A stretch of DNA of 64,000 nt from Planktomarina temperata RCA23 (lineage in GTDB: Bacteria; Pseudomonadota; Alphaproteobacteria; Rhodobacterales; Rhodobacteraceae), in the NCBI RefSeq assembly GCF_000738435.1, contig NZ_CP003984.1, positions 1,550,001-1,614,000 of the forward strand, written 5' to 3'. Positions 46,707 through 56,448 of this stretch are shown here, piece after piece; the first letter of the stretch is position 1; each line of letters starts with the position of its first letter. The position numbers were made by a program, and so were the translations under genes. Under the pieces are notes generated by a model. The model saw only the letters and a list, made by a program, of their open reading frames with translations. It was not told the origin of the DNA and made no database searches.

Positions 46707-48668
46707 ATGCTTAATGAACTCGCTCATTTTAGTCTGAACATCGCGCTTGGTTTTGCGGTGCTTGGGACAATCATTCCGCTTCTGGGGGCCACATTGCGCC
46801 GCAGCAGCTGGATGCAGCTGGCGTCCGTTTTCGCCCTATTGCAATTTTTACTGGTCGCTTTTACCTTTGGAGTGCTCACGCTCGCCTTTGTGACATCGGA
46901 TTTCTCTTTGCGTTTGGTGGTGCTCAACTCCCATACACTCAAGCCGATGATCTATAAAATCGCTGGGGTTTGGGGCAATCATGAAGGCTCATTGCTGCTT
47001 TGGGTTTTGATCCTAACCTTTTTCGCCGCCTGCGCCGCTCTATTCGGTCGGCGACTGCCGCAAAGCCTTTTGGCGCGGGTTTTGGGGGTGCAAAGCGCCA
47101 TTACCACAGCCTTTCTGGCCTTTGTTTTGCTAACATCTAATCCCTTCACACGCGTGGCATTTCCGCCCTTTAATGGGCAGGGGCTCAATCCCTTGCTGCA
47201 AGATCCCGGCTTGGCCTTTCACCCGCCGTTTTTGTATCTTGGCTATGTCGGCCTATCGATCACCTTCTCTTTTGCCATCGCCGCCTTGCTGGAAGGCAAA
47301 GTGGATTCGGCTTGGGGACGCTGGGTGCGGCCTTGGACTTTGGCGGCTTGGATTTTTCTGACAATCGGAATCGGCCTGGGCAGCTGGTGGGCCTATTATG
47401 AGCTTGGTTGGGGCGGGTTCTGGTTTTGGGATCCTGTCGAAAACGCAAGTTTCATGCCGTGGTTGATTTCAGCAGCCTTGCTTCATTCGGCCATTGTGGT
47501 TGAGAAACGCGACGCGCTGAAAGCATGGACGATCTTATTGGCAATCTTGGCCTTTGGCTTTTCACTGATCGGCACCTTTATCGTGCGCTCGGGCGTTCTG
47601 ACCTCCGTACATGCCTTTGCCAACGATCCTGAGCGCGGTGTGTTCATCTTGATGATTTTGGCCGTGTTTTTCGGTGGCGCATTATTGCTCTTTGCCCTGC
47701 GTGCCAAAGCTATGGACAGCAAGGGGGTCTTTGCGCCTGTCAGCCGTGAAAGCGCTTTGATTGCCAATAACTTGCTGCTGGCCATAAGCTGCTTTGTGGT
47801 TTTTGTTGGCACGGTCTGGCCTTTGGTGGCCGAATTATTGATGGATCGTAAACTCTCGGTTGGCCCGCCATTTTTTGATCTCGCCTTTACCCCCTTTATG
47901 GTGGCTTTGGCGGTGATATTGCCGATCGGCTCGACTCTGCCATGGAAGCGCGCGCGGAGGGCGCATATCACCCGGCTTTGGCCGGTGGCACTTTTGTGTT
48001 TGGCGGTTGTTGGACTGGCTTGGGCCATGCAAACGGGGCGATCATTGATTGGTCCGGTTGGGCTTGGCCTTGGTGTTTGGCTGGTCATGGGCGTGGTGAT
48101 TGAGCTTTATCAACGCTGCGGACGTGGCGCGGGGAAAATGCGCCGTTTGCTGCGGCTGCCTTTGGCCGATTGGGGCAAGGCAGTTGCCCATGCCGGGCTA
48201 GGCATCACCATCTTTGGCGTGGCTGGTATCACCGCATGGCAGGTGGAAGACATTCGCGTTCTTGAAATTGGCCAATCTGCTGAGCTTGCGGGCTTTACCA
48301 TCACCTTGGAGGCCGTAGAGGATCGACGGGGACCGAATTACCTCACCACAATGGCGGATGTGGCCTTGTCGCGGCAAGGCCAGCCGATCGCAATGCTGCA
48401 TCCGGAGCGGCGCTATTATCCAGTGGCAGAGATGCCAACGACAGAAGCGGGCATTGATAGCGGGCTGTGGCGGGATATTTATGTGGTTGTGGGGGATGCG
48501 CAACCCGAGGGCGGCTATGCGGTGCGGAGTTTCATCAAACCCTTAGCCAATTGGATCTGGAGCGGGGCGATCATTATGGCTTTGGGAGGCTTTCTGAGCC
48601 TATTTGATCGGCGTTACCGGATGGCGCCCGGCGCTGCGCGTGAACCGGGCCCGGAGGCGGCACAATGA
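46707..48668 (+). CDS. ccmF: Cytochrome c heme lyase subunit CcmF
   Basis: 653 aa from the ATG at 46707, which gives the family start MLNELAHFSLNIALGFAVL; the TTG at 46686 is less likely. A polytopic membrane protein with the tryptophan-rich heme-handling motif WGGFWFWDPVENASFMPWL (about 240-258), the histidines of the family (VWGNHEGSLLLW) and a C-terminal periplasmic domain. It attaches heme to apocytochrome c. ccmH overlaps its stop (ATGA). Confidence 0.96.
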   Translation: MLNELAHFSLNIALGFAVLGTIIPLLGATLRRSSWMQLASVFALLQFLLVAFTFGVLTLAFVTSDFSLRLVVLNSHTLKPMIYKIAGVWGNHEGSLLLWVLILTFFAACAALFGRRLPQSLLARVLGVQSAITTAFLAFVLLTSNPFTRVAFPPFNGQGLNPLLQDPGLAFHPPFLYLGYVGLSITFSFAIAALLEGKVDSAWGRWVRPWTLAAWIFLTIGIGLGSWWAYYELGWGGFWFWDPVENASFMPWLISAALLHSAIVVEKRDALKAWTILLAILAFGFSLIGTFIVRSGVLTSVHAFANDPERGVFILMILAVFFGGALLLFALRAKAMDSKGVFAPVSRESALIANNLLLAISCFVVFVGTVWPLVAELLMDRKLSVGPPFFDLAFTPFMVALAVILPIGSTLPWKRARRAHITRLWPVALLCLAVVGLAWAMQTGRSLIGPVGLGLGVWLVMGVVIELYQRCGRGAGKMRRLLRLPLADWGKAVAHAGLGITIFGVAGITAWQVEDIRVLEIGQSAELAGFTITLEAVEDRRGPNYLTTMADVALSRQGQPIAMLHPERRYYPVAEMPTTEAGIDSGLWRDIYVVVGDAQPEGGYAVRSFIKPLANWIWSGAIIMALGGFLSLFDRRYRMAPGAAREPGPEAAQ

Positions 48669-49117
48669 GGCAGGTTTTTGTCCTATTATCCCTTCTTCTC
48701 TGGGCTGGAATCGCCTCGGCCGTGGAGCCCGATGAAGTTCTATCTGATCCGGTTTTGGAAAATCGAGCTCGGCTGATTTCTCAAGGGCTGCGCTGTTTGC
48801 AATGCCGCAATGAGAGCATCGATGAATCTAACGCCGGTATTGCCCGAGACCTCAGGTTATTGGTTCGAGACCGCCTGCTCGAAGGTGACAGCGACACAGA
48901 GGTCATGGATTATGTTGTTGCACGATATGGGGAATATGTTTTGCTACGGCCCAATGGATTGGGTATAAATTTGGTGCTGTGGTTGGCGGGGCCGGCGTTG
49001 TTTTTGGTCTCACTTGCGGGGCTGATTGCCGTGCAGCGGCGCAGCAAACGCAAAGACTCCATAGACCAGTTGACCGAAGACGAAGAAAGAGAAATTGAAA
49101 AACTCCTCTCATCTTGA
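48665..49117 (+). CDS. ccmH: Cytochrome c maturation thiol reductant CcmH
   Basis: 150 aa. Signal peptide (VFVLLSLLLWAGIASAVEPD), the LRCxxC redox motif in QGLRCLQCRNESIDES (about 41-46), and a C-terminal membrane helix (LVLWLAGPALFLVSLAGLIA) with a basic tail. It reduces apocytochrome cysteines for heme attachment. Coupled to ccmF. ccmI and ccmG are not in the window. Confidence 0.94.
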   Translation: MRQVFVLLSLLLWAGIASAVEPDEVLSDPVLENRARLISQGLRCLQCRNESIDESNAGIARDLRLLVRDRLLEGDSDTEVMDYVVARYGEYVLLRPNGLGINLVLWLAGPALFLVSLAGLIAVQRRSKRKDSIDQLTEDEEREIEKLLSS

Positions 49118-49158
49118 GTGGGACAGGGCGCGGAACGCCGCAAGCACAGGATTTTATT

Positions 49159-49935
49159 ATGATTTATGAGACACTCACCTACGCTGTAGACCACAATGTT
49201 GCCGTGATCACGCTTAATCGCCCCACGGTGATGAATGCGCTCAACACGCAGATGCGCGCTGAGATCACGGATGCAATGCACCAGGCCGGTCAGGCGGCGC
49301 GGGTGGTGGTGCTAACCGGCTCAGGCCGGGCGTTTTGTTCGGGGCAGGACTTGGGCGCGGAGGGAAATTTTGCGGATATCGATCTCGAGCGCACGTTGAA
49401 AGATGAATATGTGCCAATGCTCAAAGCCATTACAGAATGTCCGGTGCCGACCATTTCTGCCGTCAATGGTCCAGCCGCGGGGGCTGGGGCGAATTTGGCG
49501 CTCGCAGCGGACGTGGTGATTGCAGCTGAATCTGCTTATTTTGTGCAGGCCTTCACCCGTATTGGTCTTATACCCGACGCGGGCGGCACCTATCTTTTGC
49601 CGCGGCAAATAGGTCTGGCTAAGGCCATGGGTGCGGCGCTTTTTGCTGATAAAATTTATGCGCGGCAGGCCAGTGAGATGGGCATGATCTGGGAGAGCGT
49701 CGCTGATGAGAAATTTGAGACCCAATGGCAGGCCCGAGCCGCGCATTTGGCCTCGGGTCCGACAGAAACATACGGCCATGTAAAAACGGCCATTCGCCAG
49801 AGTCTTTCCAATTCCGAAGAAGACCAGCTTGAGCTGGAAGCGCGCTTGCAAGGCGCCTGTGGCCGCACCCGTGATTTCAAAGAGGGGGTGACAGCCTTTC
49901 TGGACAAGCGCACTGCCAAGTTTGAAGGTCGGTGA
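49159..49935 (+). CDS. Enoyl-CoA hydratase/isomerase (PaaG-like)
   Basis: 258 aa from the ATG at 49159. Crotonase fold: ITLNRPTVMNALNTQMRAEI, SGRAFCSGQDLG (oxyanion loop), NGPAAGAGANLALAADVVIA, and FTRIGLIPDAGGTYLLPRQ with the Asp seen in PaaG-type isomerases in place of the second catalytic Glu. It may act on ring-epoxide or unsaturated acyl-CoAs; the substrate is not certain. It is 41 nt after ccmH on the same strand. The following 320 nt have no gene apart from the repeat at 50057. Confidence 0.86.
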   Translation: MIYETLTYAVDHNVAVITLNRPTVMNALNTQMRAEITDAMHQAGQAARVVVLTGSGRAFCSGQDLGAEGNFADIDLERTLKDEYVPMLKAITECPVPTISAVNGPAAGAGANLALAADVVIAAESAYFVQAFTRIGLIPDAGGTYLLPRQIGLAKAMGAALFADKIYARQASEMGMIWESVADEKFETQWQARAAHLASGPTETYGHVKTAIRQSLSNSEEDQLELEARLQGACGRTRDFKEGVTAFLDKRTAKFEGR

Positions 49936-50056
49936 CGTGGGTTCGGTAATGAAGTGACGTAACATAGATGAGTGTTGAGGGAGGGTCGATTTAACCTATC
50001 CTCAGGCGACGGGGTGTGCATTACGACGCTTGACCGGAACCGCAATGCTTCTAAAA

Positions 50057-50176
50057 AAAACCTCTGTATAACGCCATTTCAACATGAAATGAGGGCAGCG
50101 CCTGCCGGGGGGGGCAGCCTGGTGTTGCCACCGGGCGTATTGTTTTGGCTTGGCTGTTGGATTATGCAGAGATCTT
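50057..50176. repeat. 120-bp MITE-like element (copy B, inverted and internally deleted)
   Basis: The left end AAAACCTCTGTATAAC and right end TTATGCAGAGATCTT are imperfect versions of the 17-bp ends of the element at 20082. Read in reverse complement, its interior matches copy A (GCCCGGTGGCAACACC, CGGCAGGCGC, CATTTCATGTTG versus CGTTTCGTGTTG) but lacks the 92 bp between the GGCGC repeats of copy A and about 9 bp elsewhere. The flanks 49936-50056 and 50177-50257 show nothing I recognise. Confidence 0.7.
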
Positions 50177-50257
50177 AGAGATGTAGTGGTCAATTTGTGG
50201 CCTGCAAGTCGTGCCGAATAGAGGCGGCAAGCGGATGAAATAAAAAAGGATTTTTAC

Positions 50258-50728
50258 ATGAATTTTAGAATTATGTTTTTGATCGCGGCTTTGGGACCAA
50301 TGAAAGCACAGGCATGGGAGGTTTTTCAAGAGAGGGAAGATGACGGGCGTGTCTTTACAATTGCCGAGCAGGCGGGAGAAGCTGGGGCGTTTTTGCGGCT
50401 TGTGTGCTTTGAAAAGAAAATACATTTGGAAGTGATCTTTCCTGCAGCGCTTGAGCCGGTTGATGATACAGTCGAGCTATTTCAGATCGATGATAGGCCT
50501 GAGCGCCTTGTTGCTGGATTTGTCGATGAGATTGATGCGTCAACCTCGATTTTCGTGGGCGTGGACCGTCGTGATGAGCCGGCGGCCTCTACGAAAATAC
50601 TTGTGGATGAAATGGCCGCAGGTCAGGCGGTTTTCCTTGGTGATCCCGATGCTCGGGAGGCGATTGAGCGCTGGTCTCTCCAAGGTTCGCGTAAAGCGAT
50701 CAACCAGATTCGTAATAAATGCACCTAG
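50258..50728 (+). CDS. Small secreted protein of unknown function
   Basis: 156 aa, with AAAAAGGA before the ATG. The N-terminus MNFRIMFLIAALGPMKAQA is a signal peptide with likely cleavage before WEVFQ. The mature part has two cysteines, one early (FLRLVCFEKK) and one near the end (INQIRNKCT), which could pair in the periplasm. The end SLQGSRKAINQIRNKC resembles the C-terminal pattern of small periplasmic proteins such as TagO/VasI-like ones, a resemblance not verified. It stands alone between the repeat element and gltA. Confidence 0.7.
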   Translation: MNFRIMFLIAALGPMKAQAWEVFQEREDDGRVFTIAEQAGEAGAFLRLVCFEKKIHLEVIFPAALEPVDDTVELFQIDDRPERLVAGFVDEIDASTSIFVGVDRRDEPAASTKILVDEMAAGQAVFLGDPDAREAIERWSLQGSRKAINQIRNKCT

Positions 50729-50750
50729 ATTCAGGAGCCTTTGATTAAAT

Positions 50751-50794
50751 CCCCCATTCCCGGGTGCAAGAACACCACAGAGCGGAAATGGGGG
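50751..50794. terminator. Long hairpin between the secreted protein and gltA
   Basis: CCCCCATT (50751-50758) pairs with AATGGGGG (50787-50794) over a 28-nt loop. It lies between two convergent genes and may terminate one or both, although no long U-tract is present. Confidence 0.4.
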
Positions 50795-50808
50795 TTAGGG
50801 TCTTTGTT

Positions 50809-52107
50809 CTAGCGTTTCTCGATATCCACATAGTCTCGCGTGGTCTCGCCGCAATACAACTGGCGGGGGCGGCCAATCTTCATGGTTGGATCTGAGATCA
50901 TCTCTTTCCATTGCGAAATCCAACCGACCGTCCGAGACAGGGCGAAGATCGGTGTGAACATCGAAGTTGGAAAGCCCAGGGCCTCCAAGATAATACCCGA
51001 GTAGAAATCAACATTTGGGAAGAGTTTCTTCTCGGCAAAATATGGATCGGCCAGGGCAGCTTTTTCCAACTCTTTGGCCACCTGCAAGATGGGGTTATTC
51101 TCAACGCCCAAAAGCTCCAGAACTTCATCTGCCGATTCTTTAAGAACCGTCGCGCGCGGGTCGATGTTTTTGTAAACCCGGTGCCCAAAGCCCATCAGAC
51201 GGAAGGGATCGTCTTTGTCTTTGGCGCGGGCGATAAACTCTGGAATGCGGTCGACCGTGCCGATTTCATTGAGCATTTCCAGGCAAGCTTGGTTTGCGCC
51301 GCCATGTGCCGGACCCCAAAGACAGGCAATTCCAGCTGCAATGCAGGCAAATGGATTGGCCCCAGAGGAGGACGCCAGACGAACCGTAGAGGTCGAAGCA
51401 TTTTGCTCATGATCTGCATGAAGGGTGAATATCCGGTCCATCGCGCGCGACAAGATAGGGTTCACCTCATAGTCTTCGGCAGGCACCGCAAAGCACATGC
51501 GCAGGAAGTTTGAGGCATAATCCACATCATTGCGTGGATAAACAAAGGGCTGTCCAACCGTGTATTTATAGGCCATGGCTGCAATTGTTGGCATTTTCGC
51601 GATCAAACGAATGGACGCGACCTCGCGCTGGTGCTGGTCGGTAATATCGGTTGAATCGTGATAGAATGCCGACATGGCTCCAACAACACCGGTCATAATG
51701 GCCATCGGATGGGCATCACGGCGGAAGCCGCGGAAGAAATTGACCATCTGTTCGTGCAGCATGGTGTGATTTGTCACCAGGCTTTCAAACTCTTCGAGCT
51801 CAGTTGCATTTGGCAAGTGACCGTTGAGCAACAAAAAGCACACTTCCAAATAGTGGCTTTGCGAGGCCAGCTGATCAATGGGATAGCCTCGATGCAGCAA
51901 TACGCCGGCCTCTCCATCGATGAAGGTGATGGTCGAATCGCAGGCGGCGGTTGAGGTGAAGCCCGGGTCATAGGTGAAGACATTGGCCTGTGCATAGAGC
52001 TTTCGAATATCTACCACATCCGGTCCCGCTGTCGGCGACATCACCGGAAGGTCATAGGTGGTCCCGTTCAGGGTCAGTTTGGCAATGTTTTGTACGTCAT
52101 CGGTCAT
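50809..52107 (-). CDS. gltA: Citrate synthase
   Basis: 432 aa from the ATG at 52107; an earlier start at 52155 would overlap gltX. Entry enzyme of the TCA cycle. Catalytic residues are in [17 protein letters not shown] (His) and [18 protein letters not shown] (His), with the Asp further on ([18 protein letters not shown]). N-terminal [20 protein letters not shown] is typical of the proteobacterial hexameric type. It follows gltX by 44 nt. Confidence 0.96.
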   Translation of the reverse strand: MTDDVQNIAKLTLNGTTYDLPVMSPTAGPDVVDIRKLYAQANVFTYDPGFTSTAACDSTITFIDGEAGVLLHRGYPIDQLASQSHYLEVCFLLLNGHLPNATELEEFESLVTNHTMLHEQMVNFFRGFRRDAHPMAIMTGVVGAMSAFYHDSTDITDQHQREVASIRLIAKMPTIAAMAYKYTVGQPFVYPRNDVDYASNFLRMCFAVPAEDYEVNPILSRAMDRIFTLHADHEQNASTSTVRLASSSGANPFACIAAGIACLWGPAHGGANQACLEMLNEIGTVDRIPEFIARAKDKDDPFRLMGFGHRVYKNIDPRATVLKESADEVLELLGVENNPILQVAKELEKAALADPYFAEKKLFPNVDFYSGIILEALGFPTSMFTPIFALSRTVGWISQWKEMISDPTMKIGRPRQLYCGETTRDYVDIEKR

Positions 52108-52151
52108 ATTATTCTCATCTTCCCAGTTCAGCATGGTCTCAAAGGGCCTGC

Positions 52152-53552
52152 TCAACTTATATCGTTTAGCCGTGCAATGGTTTCATCCCGGCCCAACACT
52201 AACATCATGTCAAATACACTCGGCGAGGTAACGCGTCCTGAAAGTGCGGCCCTTAGTGGGGCTGCCAACTTGCCCATTTTTGTCTCATGGGACAGTGCAA
52301 GGCGTTCAACCAAACCTTCCAGTTCTTCTCGCGTCCAGATAGCATTTTGCAACTGCGGCGTCAATTCCTTCAGTATACTAATGGATACTGAATCAAGCGC
52401 TAGGAGCGCTTTCTCTTCCAGATTCAAAGGGCGAGGCTGGAGTATAAATGATGATTTATCAATGAGTTCCGGCATGGTTTTCGCGCGTTCCTTGACGCAA
52501 TAAGCGCCGGACAGGAAGAGAGATTTTTGTGCATCACTCAAAGGGTCAGCCTGGGTTGCCGCTAGATATCCCTCCAGTTCATGCAGCAATGCAGCATCAT
52601 CGGTCTGCGCGATGTGTTGGCCGGAAATATTGGCCAATTTTTTGAAGTCAAACCGCGCGGGTGATTTGCCAATGTGCTCAAGGTCAAACCAGGATTGCGC
52701 TTGGGCATCGGTGAAGAACTCGTCATCCCCATGGCTCCAGCCCAAACGCGCCAGATAATTGCGCATTCCGGCGGCCGAGTAGCCAAGCGCTTGATACTCC
52801 TCAACCCCTGTCGCGCCGTGGCGCTTGGACATTTTCTTGCCGTCCGGCCCATGAATGAGCGGGATATGCGCATAGGTTGGCAGATCCCAGCCCATGGCCA
52901 GGTAAATCTGAATTTGCCGCGCCGCATTGTTCAGGTGATCGTCGCCGCGAATAACATGGGTGACGCCCATATGATGGTCATCGACCACAACAGCGAGCAT
53001 ATAAACGGGGCTGCCATCTGATCGGAGCAGAACCATGTCATCAAGCTGATCATTGCGGATAACAACATCCCCTTGCACCTGATCCTTGATGAGCGTTTGC
53101 CCCTCGCGCGGGGCTTTGAGCCGCACCACATAGGGCGCGTCGGGATGATCCCCCTCTTCGACATCACGCCAGGGGGAGCGAAACAGCGTCGAGCGTTTTT
53201 CCGCTTGCGCCGCCTCTCGAAAGGCGGCGATTTCCTCTTGCGTCGCAAAGCATTTATAGGCATGGCCCGCTGCCAGCATTTGCGCGGCCACGTCCGCGTG
53301 ACGCGCCGCATTGGCCGCTTGACTGACCGGCGTGCCATCAAAGTCCAAGCCAAGCCAAGCCAACCCCCGGTAGATGGCCTGGGTTGAGGCCTCGGTTGAG
53401 CGCTCCTTATCTGTATCTTCCACCCGCAGCAAAAATTGCCCGCCGTGGCGCCGAGCGAAGAGCCAGTTGAACAGGGCCGTGCGCGCCGAGCCAATGTGCA
53501 ATGTTCCGGTCGGGGAGGGGGCAAAACGGGTGACTACGGGGGTGTCAGACAT
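52152..53552 (-). CDS. gltX: Glutamate--tRNA ligase
   Basis: 466 aa from the ATG at 53552 (an ATG at 53561 is three codons longer). Class I synthetase with the HIGH-type motif ([15 protein letters not shown]) and KMSKR ([15 protein letters not shown]). The catalytic domain is complete and a C-terminal helical anticodon-binding domain follows (about 310-466). Divergent from comEC. Confidence 0.95.
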   Translation of the reverse strand: MSDTPVVTRFAPSPTGTLHIGSARTALFNWLFARRHGGQFLLRVEDTDKERSTEASTQAIYRGLAWLGLDFDGTPVSQAANAARHADVAAQMLAAGHAYKCFATQEEIAAFREAAQAEKRSTLFRSPWRDVEEGDHPDAPYVVRLKAPREGQTLIKDQVQGDVVIRNDQLDDMVLLRSDGSPVYMLAVVVDDHHMGVTHVIRGDDHLNNAARQIQIYLAMGWDLPTYAHIPLIHGPDGKKMSKRHGATGVEEYQALGYSAAGMRNYLARLGWSHGDDEFFTDAQAQSWFDLEHIGKSPARFDFKKLANISGQHIAQTDDAALLHELEGYLAATQADPLSDAQKSLFLSGAYCVKERAKTMPELIDKSSFILQPRPLNLEEKALLALDSVSISILKELTPQLQNAIWTREELEGLVERLALSHETKMGKLAAPLRAALSGRVTSPSVFDMMLVLGRDETIARLNDIS

Positions 53553-53618
53553 GATGTTCATCTTTCGCAAAGGAAAAGGGCGCAGACTGTACCTAAGGCG
53601 CATCCATAGAGAGGACAA

Positions 53619-55670
53619 GTGCAGCATTGGTCTTGGATTTGGGCAGCGGTGGAGTCTGCGCTGCAGGCGCAGGCGCAAAACCTGATGCATTGGACCGCTT
53701 TTGGTTTTGGCTTGGGAATTGCGGCCTATTTTGGAGTGCCGCGCGAGCCAGGACCATTGGTCTTCCTAGCCGCCAGCCTCTCTGCGGGTCTATGTGTGGG
53801 GCTTGCGATCCGATTTCGCACTGGCATAGCGCGGTTGCTAATCGTGATCGCCGCTCTGGCGGGTGGGTTTGCCTGGAGTCAATATCGGGCCCATGCGGTC
53901 TCTGGCCCTGTTCTGTCAGAGCGGTTTTATGGTGCGGTGCAGGGGCGGGTTGTCGGCATTGATCGCAGCCTGTCTGAAAAGCCGCGCCTAACTTTGGATC
54001 ACTTGGTGTTAGGCTCATTGCCGCAGCGCGTCACGCCAAACCGTTTGCGCGTGGCGCTGCATGGGAGGGCACAAGAGAATATGCCACAGATCGGCGACAT
54101 CGTCCTGCTCGCAGCGCATGTGTCGCCGCCGCCCGGGCCGGCTGAACCCTATGGCTATGATTTTCAACGACAGGCTTGGTTTGCGCAATTGGGTACGGTG
54201 GGATATACACGCAGCCCCGTGATGATCTGGCGCGCGGCACCGGCCGATCAGGGCGGGCTCATCGTTCAAAAATGGCGTCAGAAGATCGGCGCGCATATGG
54301 CGGCTCATATGCCAGCCCGCACCGCAGGGGTGGCGGTGGCCATCACGGTTGGTGACCGAATGTATCTTGATCGAGAGGTGCAGCAAACCTTGCGCGCGGC
54401 AAATCTTTCGCATCTTTTGGCGATTTCTGGCCTGCATATGGGCCTGCTCACCAGTCTGGTGTTCTTTTTAACGCGGGCCCTTTTGTCCTGTCTGCCCTAT
54501 CTTATTTTAAACTGGCCGATCAAGAAAATAGCCGCGCTGATGAGCATAGGGGTTGGGGCGGGGTATTTGATGCTGTCCGGTGCCAGTGTTGCGACCGAGC
54601 GGGCGTATATTATGGCCTTTACCATCTTCGCAGCTGTGCTGCTCGAACGGCGTGCGATCACCTTGCACGCGCTGGCGATTGCTGCAATTTTGGTTTTGCT
54701 GCTCCGGCCGGAGGCCCTGCTGGGTCCGGGCTTTCAAATGTCATTTGCAGCCACTGGCCTTTTGATCATTGTGTTTAACGCGATGAGCCAGTGGACATGG
54801 ACGGCGCGCTGGCCGTCGGGCACGCGGTATTTGATGGGATCTGTGGTCTCGGCAGTGGTGGCTGGCCTTGCCACTGCCCCGATCGCAGCGGCGCATTTCA
54901 AAATACTGCCGCATTACGGGGTCTTGGCAAATGTTGTCGCGGTTCCGATTATGGGGTTTGTGGTCAAGCCCAGTGCGATTTTGGCCGCAGCGCTGGCCCC
55001 CTTTGGGGGAGAGGCGTTGGGGTTTTGGGGCATGACCTTGGGGTTAGGAGCAATTTTGGATGTTGCGAGCCATGTTGCAGATCTTCCCCAGTCGGTCAGC
55101 CATATCAAAGCACCACCGCCAGGGATATTGGGTCTACTGGCGGCATCTGTGCTGTTTGGAATTTTGTGGCAGGGTCGATTGCGATATCTTGCTGTTATTC
55201 CCGCCTGTGCCACTTTGATTTGCTGGGTTATGTCTCCTCGTCCGGATGTATTGATCAGCGGTGATGGGCGTTTGGTTGGTGTGATGGTGCAGGGTACAAG
55301 GGTTCTGAATGTCGCAAAAGGTTCGGGCTTTGTGGCGCGCAGCTGGCTTGAGAATGACGGGAACCCCATCTCTCAAAAATCTGCCTATGGGGCTATGCCA
55401 TCTTGGCTCGAGATTGTGGACAAAGGATCTCACCCGATGCGCCCCTGTCAAGCCGCACTGGTGGTTGTGCAAGATTGGCGGTCTGAGCCGGCCTGCGGTG
55501 GCTTTGATTTGGAGGCGCTGGCAACTGCGGGGGGCGTGGCAGGACGCTTCGATAGCTCCGGCAGGCTGCAATGGATCACGGTCAGACAGGCTATCGGACA
55601 CAGGCTTTGGAACAGCGCAGAGTTGCGGGATGCGAAAGGCCACGATCCAGCAGGCCTTAAAGCGCGTTAA
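53619..55670 (+). CDS. comEC: ComEC/Rec2 family DNA-uptake channel protein
   Basis: 683 aa from a GTG at 53619 with GAGAGGAC close upstream; the next Met is at residue 23. Several transmembrane segments near the N-terminus are followed by a DUF4131-type OB region and the Competence domain with [20 protein letters not shown] and [15 protein letters not shown] complete metallo-beta-lactamase domain is not evident at the C-terminus, as in other short alphaproteobacterial ComECs. It would move single-stranded DNA across the inner membrane. Its stop overlaps that of lexA by 4 nt. Confidence 0.88.
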   Translation: MQHWSWIWAAVESALQAQAQNLMHWTAFGFGLGIAAYFGVPREPGPLVFLAASLSAGLCVGLAIRFRTGIARLLIVIAALAGGFAWSQYRAHAVSGPVLSERFYGAVQGRVVGIDRSLSEKPRLTLDHLVLGSLPQRVTPNRLRVALHGRAQENMPQIGDIVLLAAHVSPPPGPAEPYGYDFQRQAWFAQLGTVGYTRSPVMIWRAAPADQGGLIVQKWRQKIGAHMAAHMPARTAGVAVAITVGDRMYLDREVQQTLRAANLSHLLAISGLHMGLLTSLVFFLTRALLSCLPYLILNWPIKKIAALMSIGVGAGYLMLSGASVATERAYIMAFTIFAAVLLERRAITLHALAIAAILVLLLRPEALLGPGFQMSFAATGLLIIVFNAMSQWTWTARWPSGTRYLMGSVVSAVVAGLATAPIAAAHFKILPHYGVLANVVAVPIMGFVVKPSAILAAALAPFGGEALGFWGMTLGLGAILDVASHVADLPQSVSHIKAPPPGILGLLAASVLFGILWQGRLRYLAVIPACATLICWVMSPRPDVLISGDGRLVGVMVQGTRVLNVAKGSGFVARSWLENDGNPISQKSAYGAMPSWLEIVDKGSHPMRPCQAALVVVQDWRSEPACGGFDLEALATAGGVAGRFDSSGRLQWITVRQAIGHRLWNSAELRDAKGHDPAGLKAR

Positions 55671-56359
55671 TAGGTGCGGATCAGGCCCACCAATTTGCCC
55701 TGTACTTTGACTTGATCGTCGCGGAATACGCGGGTTTCATAGGCAGGATTGGCCGCTTCAAGCGCGATGGCGCTGCCATTGCGGCGGAACCGTTTCAAAG
55801 TGGCCTCGTGATCTTCGACCAAGGCGACGACGATATCGCCATTCTGGGCTGTGCTGGTTTCTCGGATCACCACCACGTCACCGTCATTGATTCCAACCTC
55901 GATCATCGAGTCGCCCTTCACCTCCAGCGCGTAATGCTGACCGGCGTTTGAGATCATGTCGCCCGGCACAGCCACATCACGCGCGTAGTCTTGAATTGCA
56001 GAAATAGGCACGCCAGCTGCGATGCGACCCATCATCGGCAATGATCTCACGTCTGCCGAATCCAGATCAATGGCATCACGTGGCCGGTCAGGACGATCCC
56101 CAGCAATCAGCCGCGGTGCAAACCCGCGTGTCGCGGGTTGCATCTGTTCGGGCATCCGCAGAATTTCAATGGCCCGCGCCCGATGCGCCAGGCGGCGAAT
56201 GAATCCGCGTTCCTCGAGGGCCGTAATCAAGCGGTGGATACCGGATTTTGATTTGAGATCGAGCGCCTCTTTCATTTCGTCAAAGGATGGGGAGACGCCA
56301 TCGACCTGCATGCGCGCGTGGATAAACTCAAGCAGTTGCAATTGCTTTTTGGTTAGCAT
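55667..56359 (-). CDS. lexA: SOS repressor LexA
   Basis: 230 aa from the ATG at 56359, behind GGGAG. N-terminal winged helix ([40 protein letters not shown]) and C-terminal self-cleaving domain: Ala-Gly cleavage site in GRIAAGVPI, catalytic Ser in [12 protein letters not shown], Lys in [12 protein letters not shown] LexA box overlaps its own promoter, so it is autoregulated. Confidence 0.97.
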   Translation of the reverse strand: MLTKKQLQLLEFIHARMQVDGVSPSFDEMKEALDLKSKSGIHRLITALEERGFIRRLAHRARAIEILRMPEQMQPATRGFAPRLIAGDRPDRPRDAIDLDSADVRSLPMMGRIAAGVPISAIQDYARDVAVPGDMISNAGQHYALEVKGDSMIEVGINDGDVVVIRETSTAQNGDIVVALVEDHEATLKRFRRNGSAIALEAANPAYETRVFRDDQVKVQGKLVGLIRTY

Positions 56360-56404
56360 GACATCATCTCCCAAGGTTGAGTCAATTCGCCGTGTTTGGG
56401 TAAT

Positions 56405-56433
56405 GTTCTACTCACGTTCCCCTTTTGTGTCAA
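56405..56433 (-). promoter_or_regulatory. lexA promoter with embedded LexA box
   Basis: On the minus strand TTGACA (56433-56428), a 17-nt spacer, TAGAAC (56410-56405). The box GTTC-TACTCAC-GTTC (56405-56419) covers the -10 and part of the spacer. It matches the alphaproteobacterial SOS consensus exactly and is 46 nt upstream of the lexA ATG. Confidence 0.9.
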
Positions 56434-56448
56434 GCTGTTTTGCATGAC

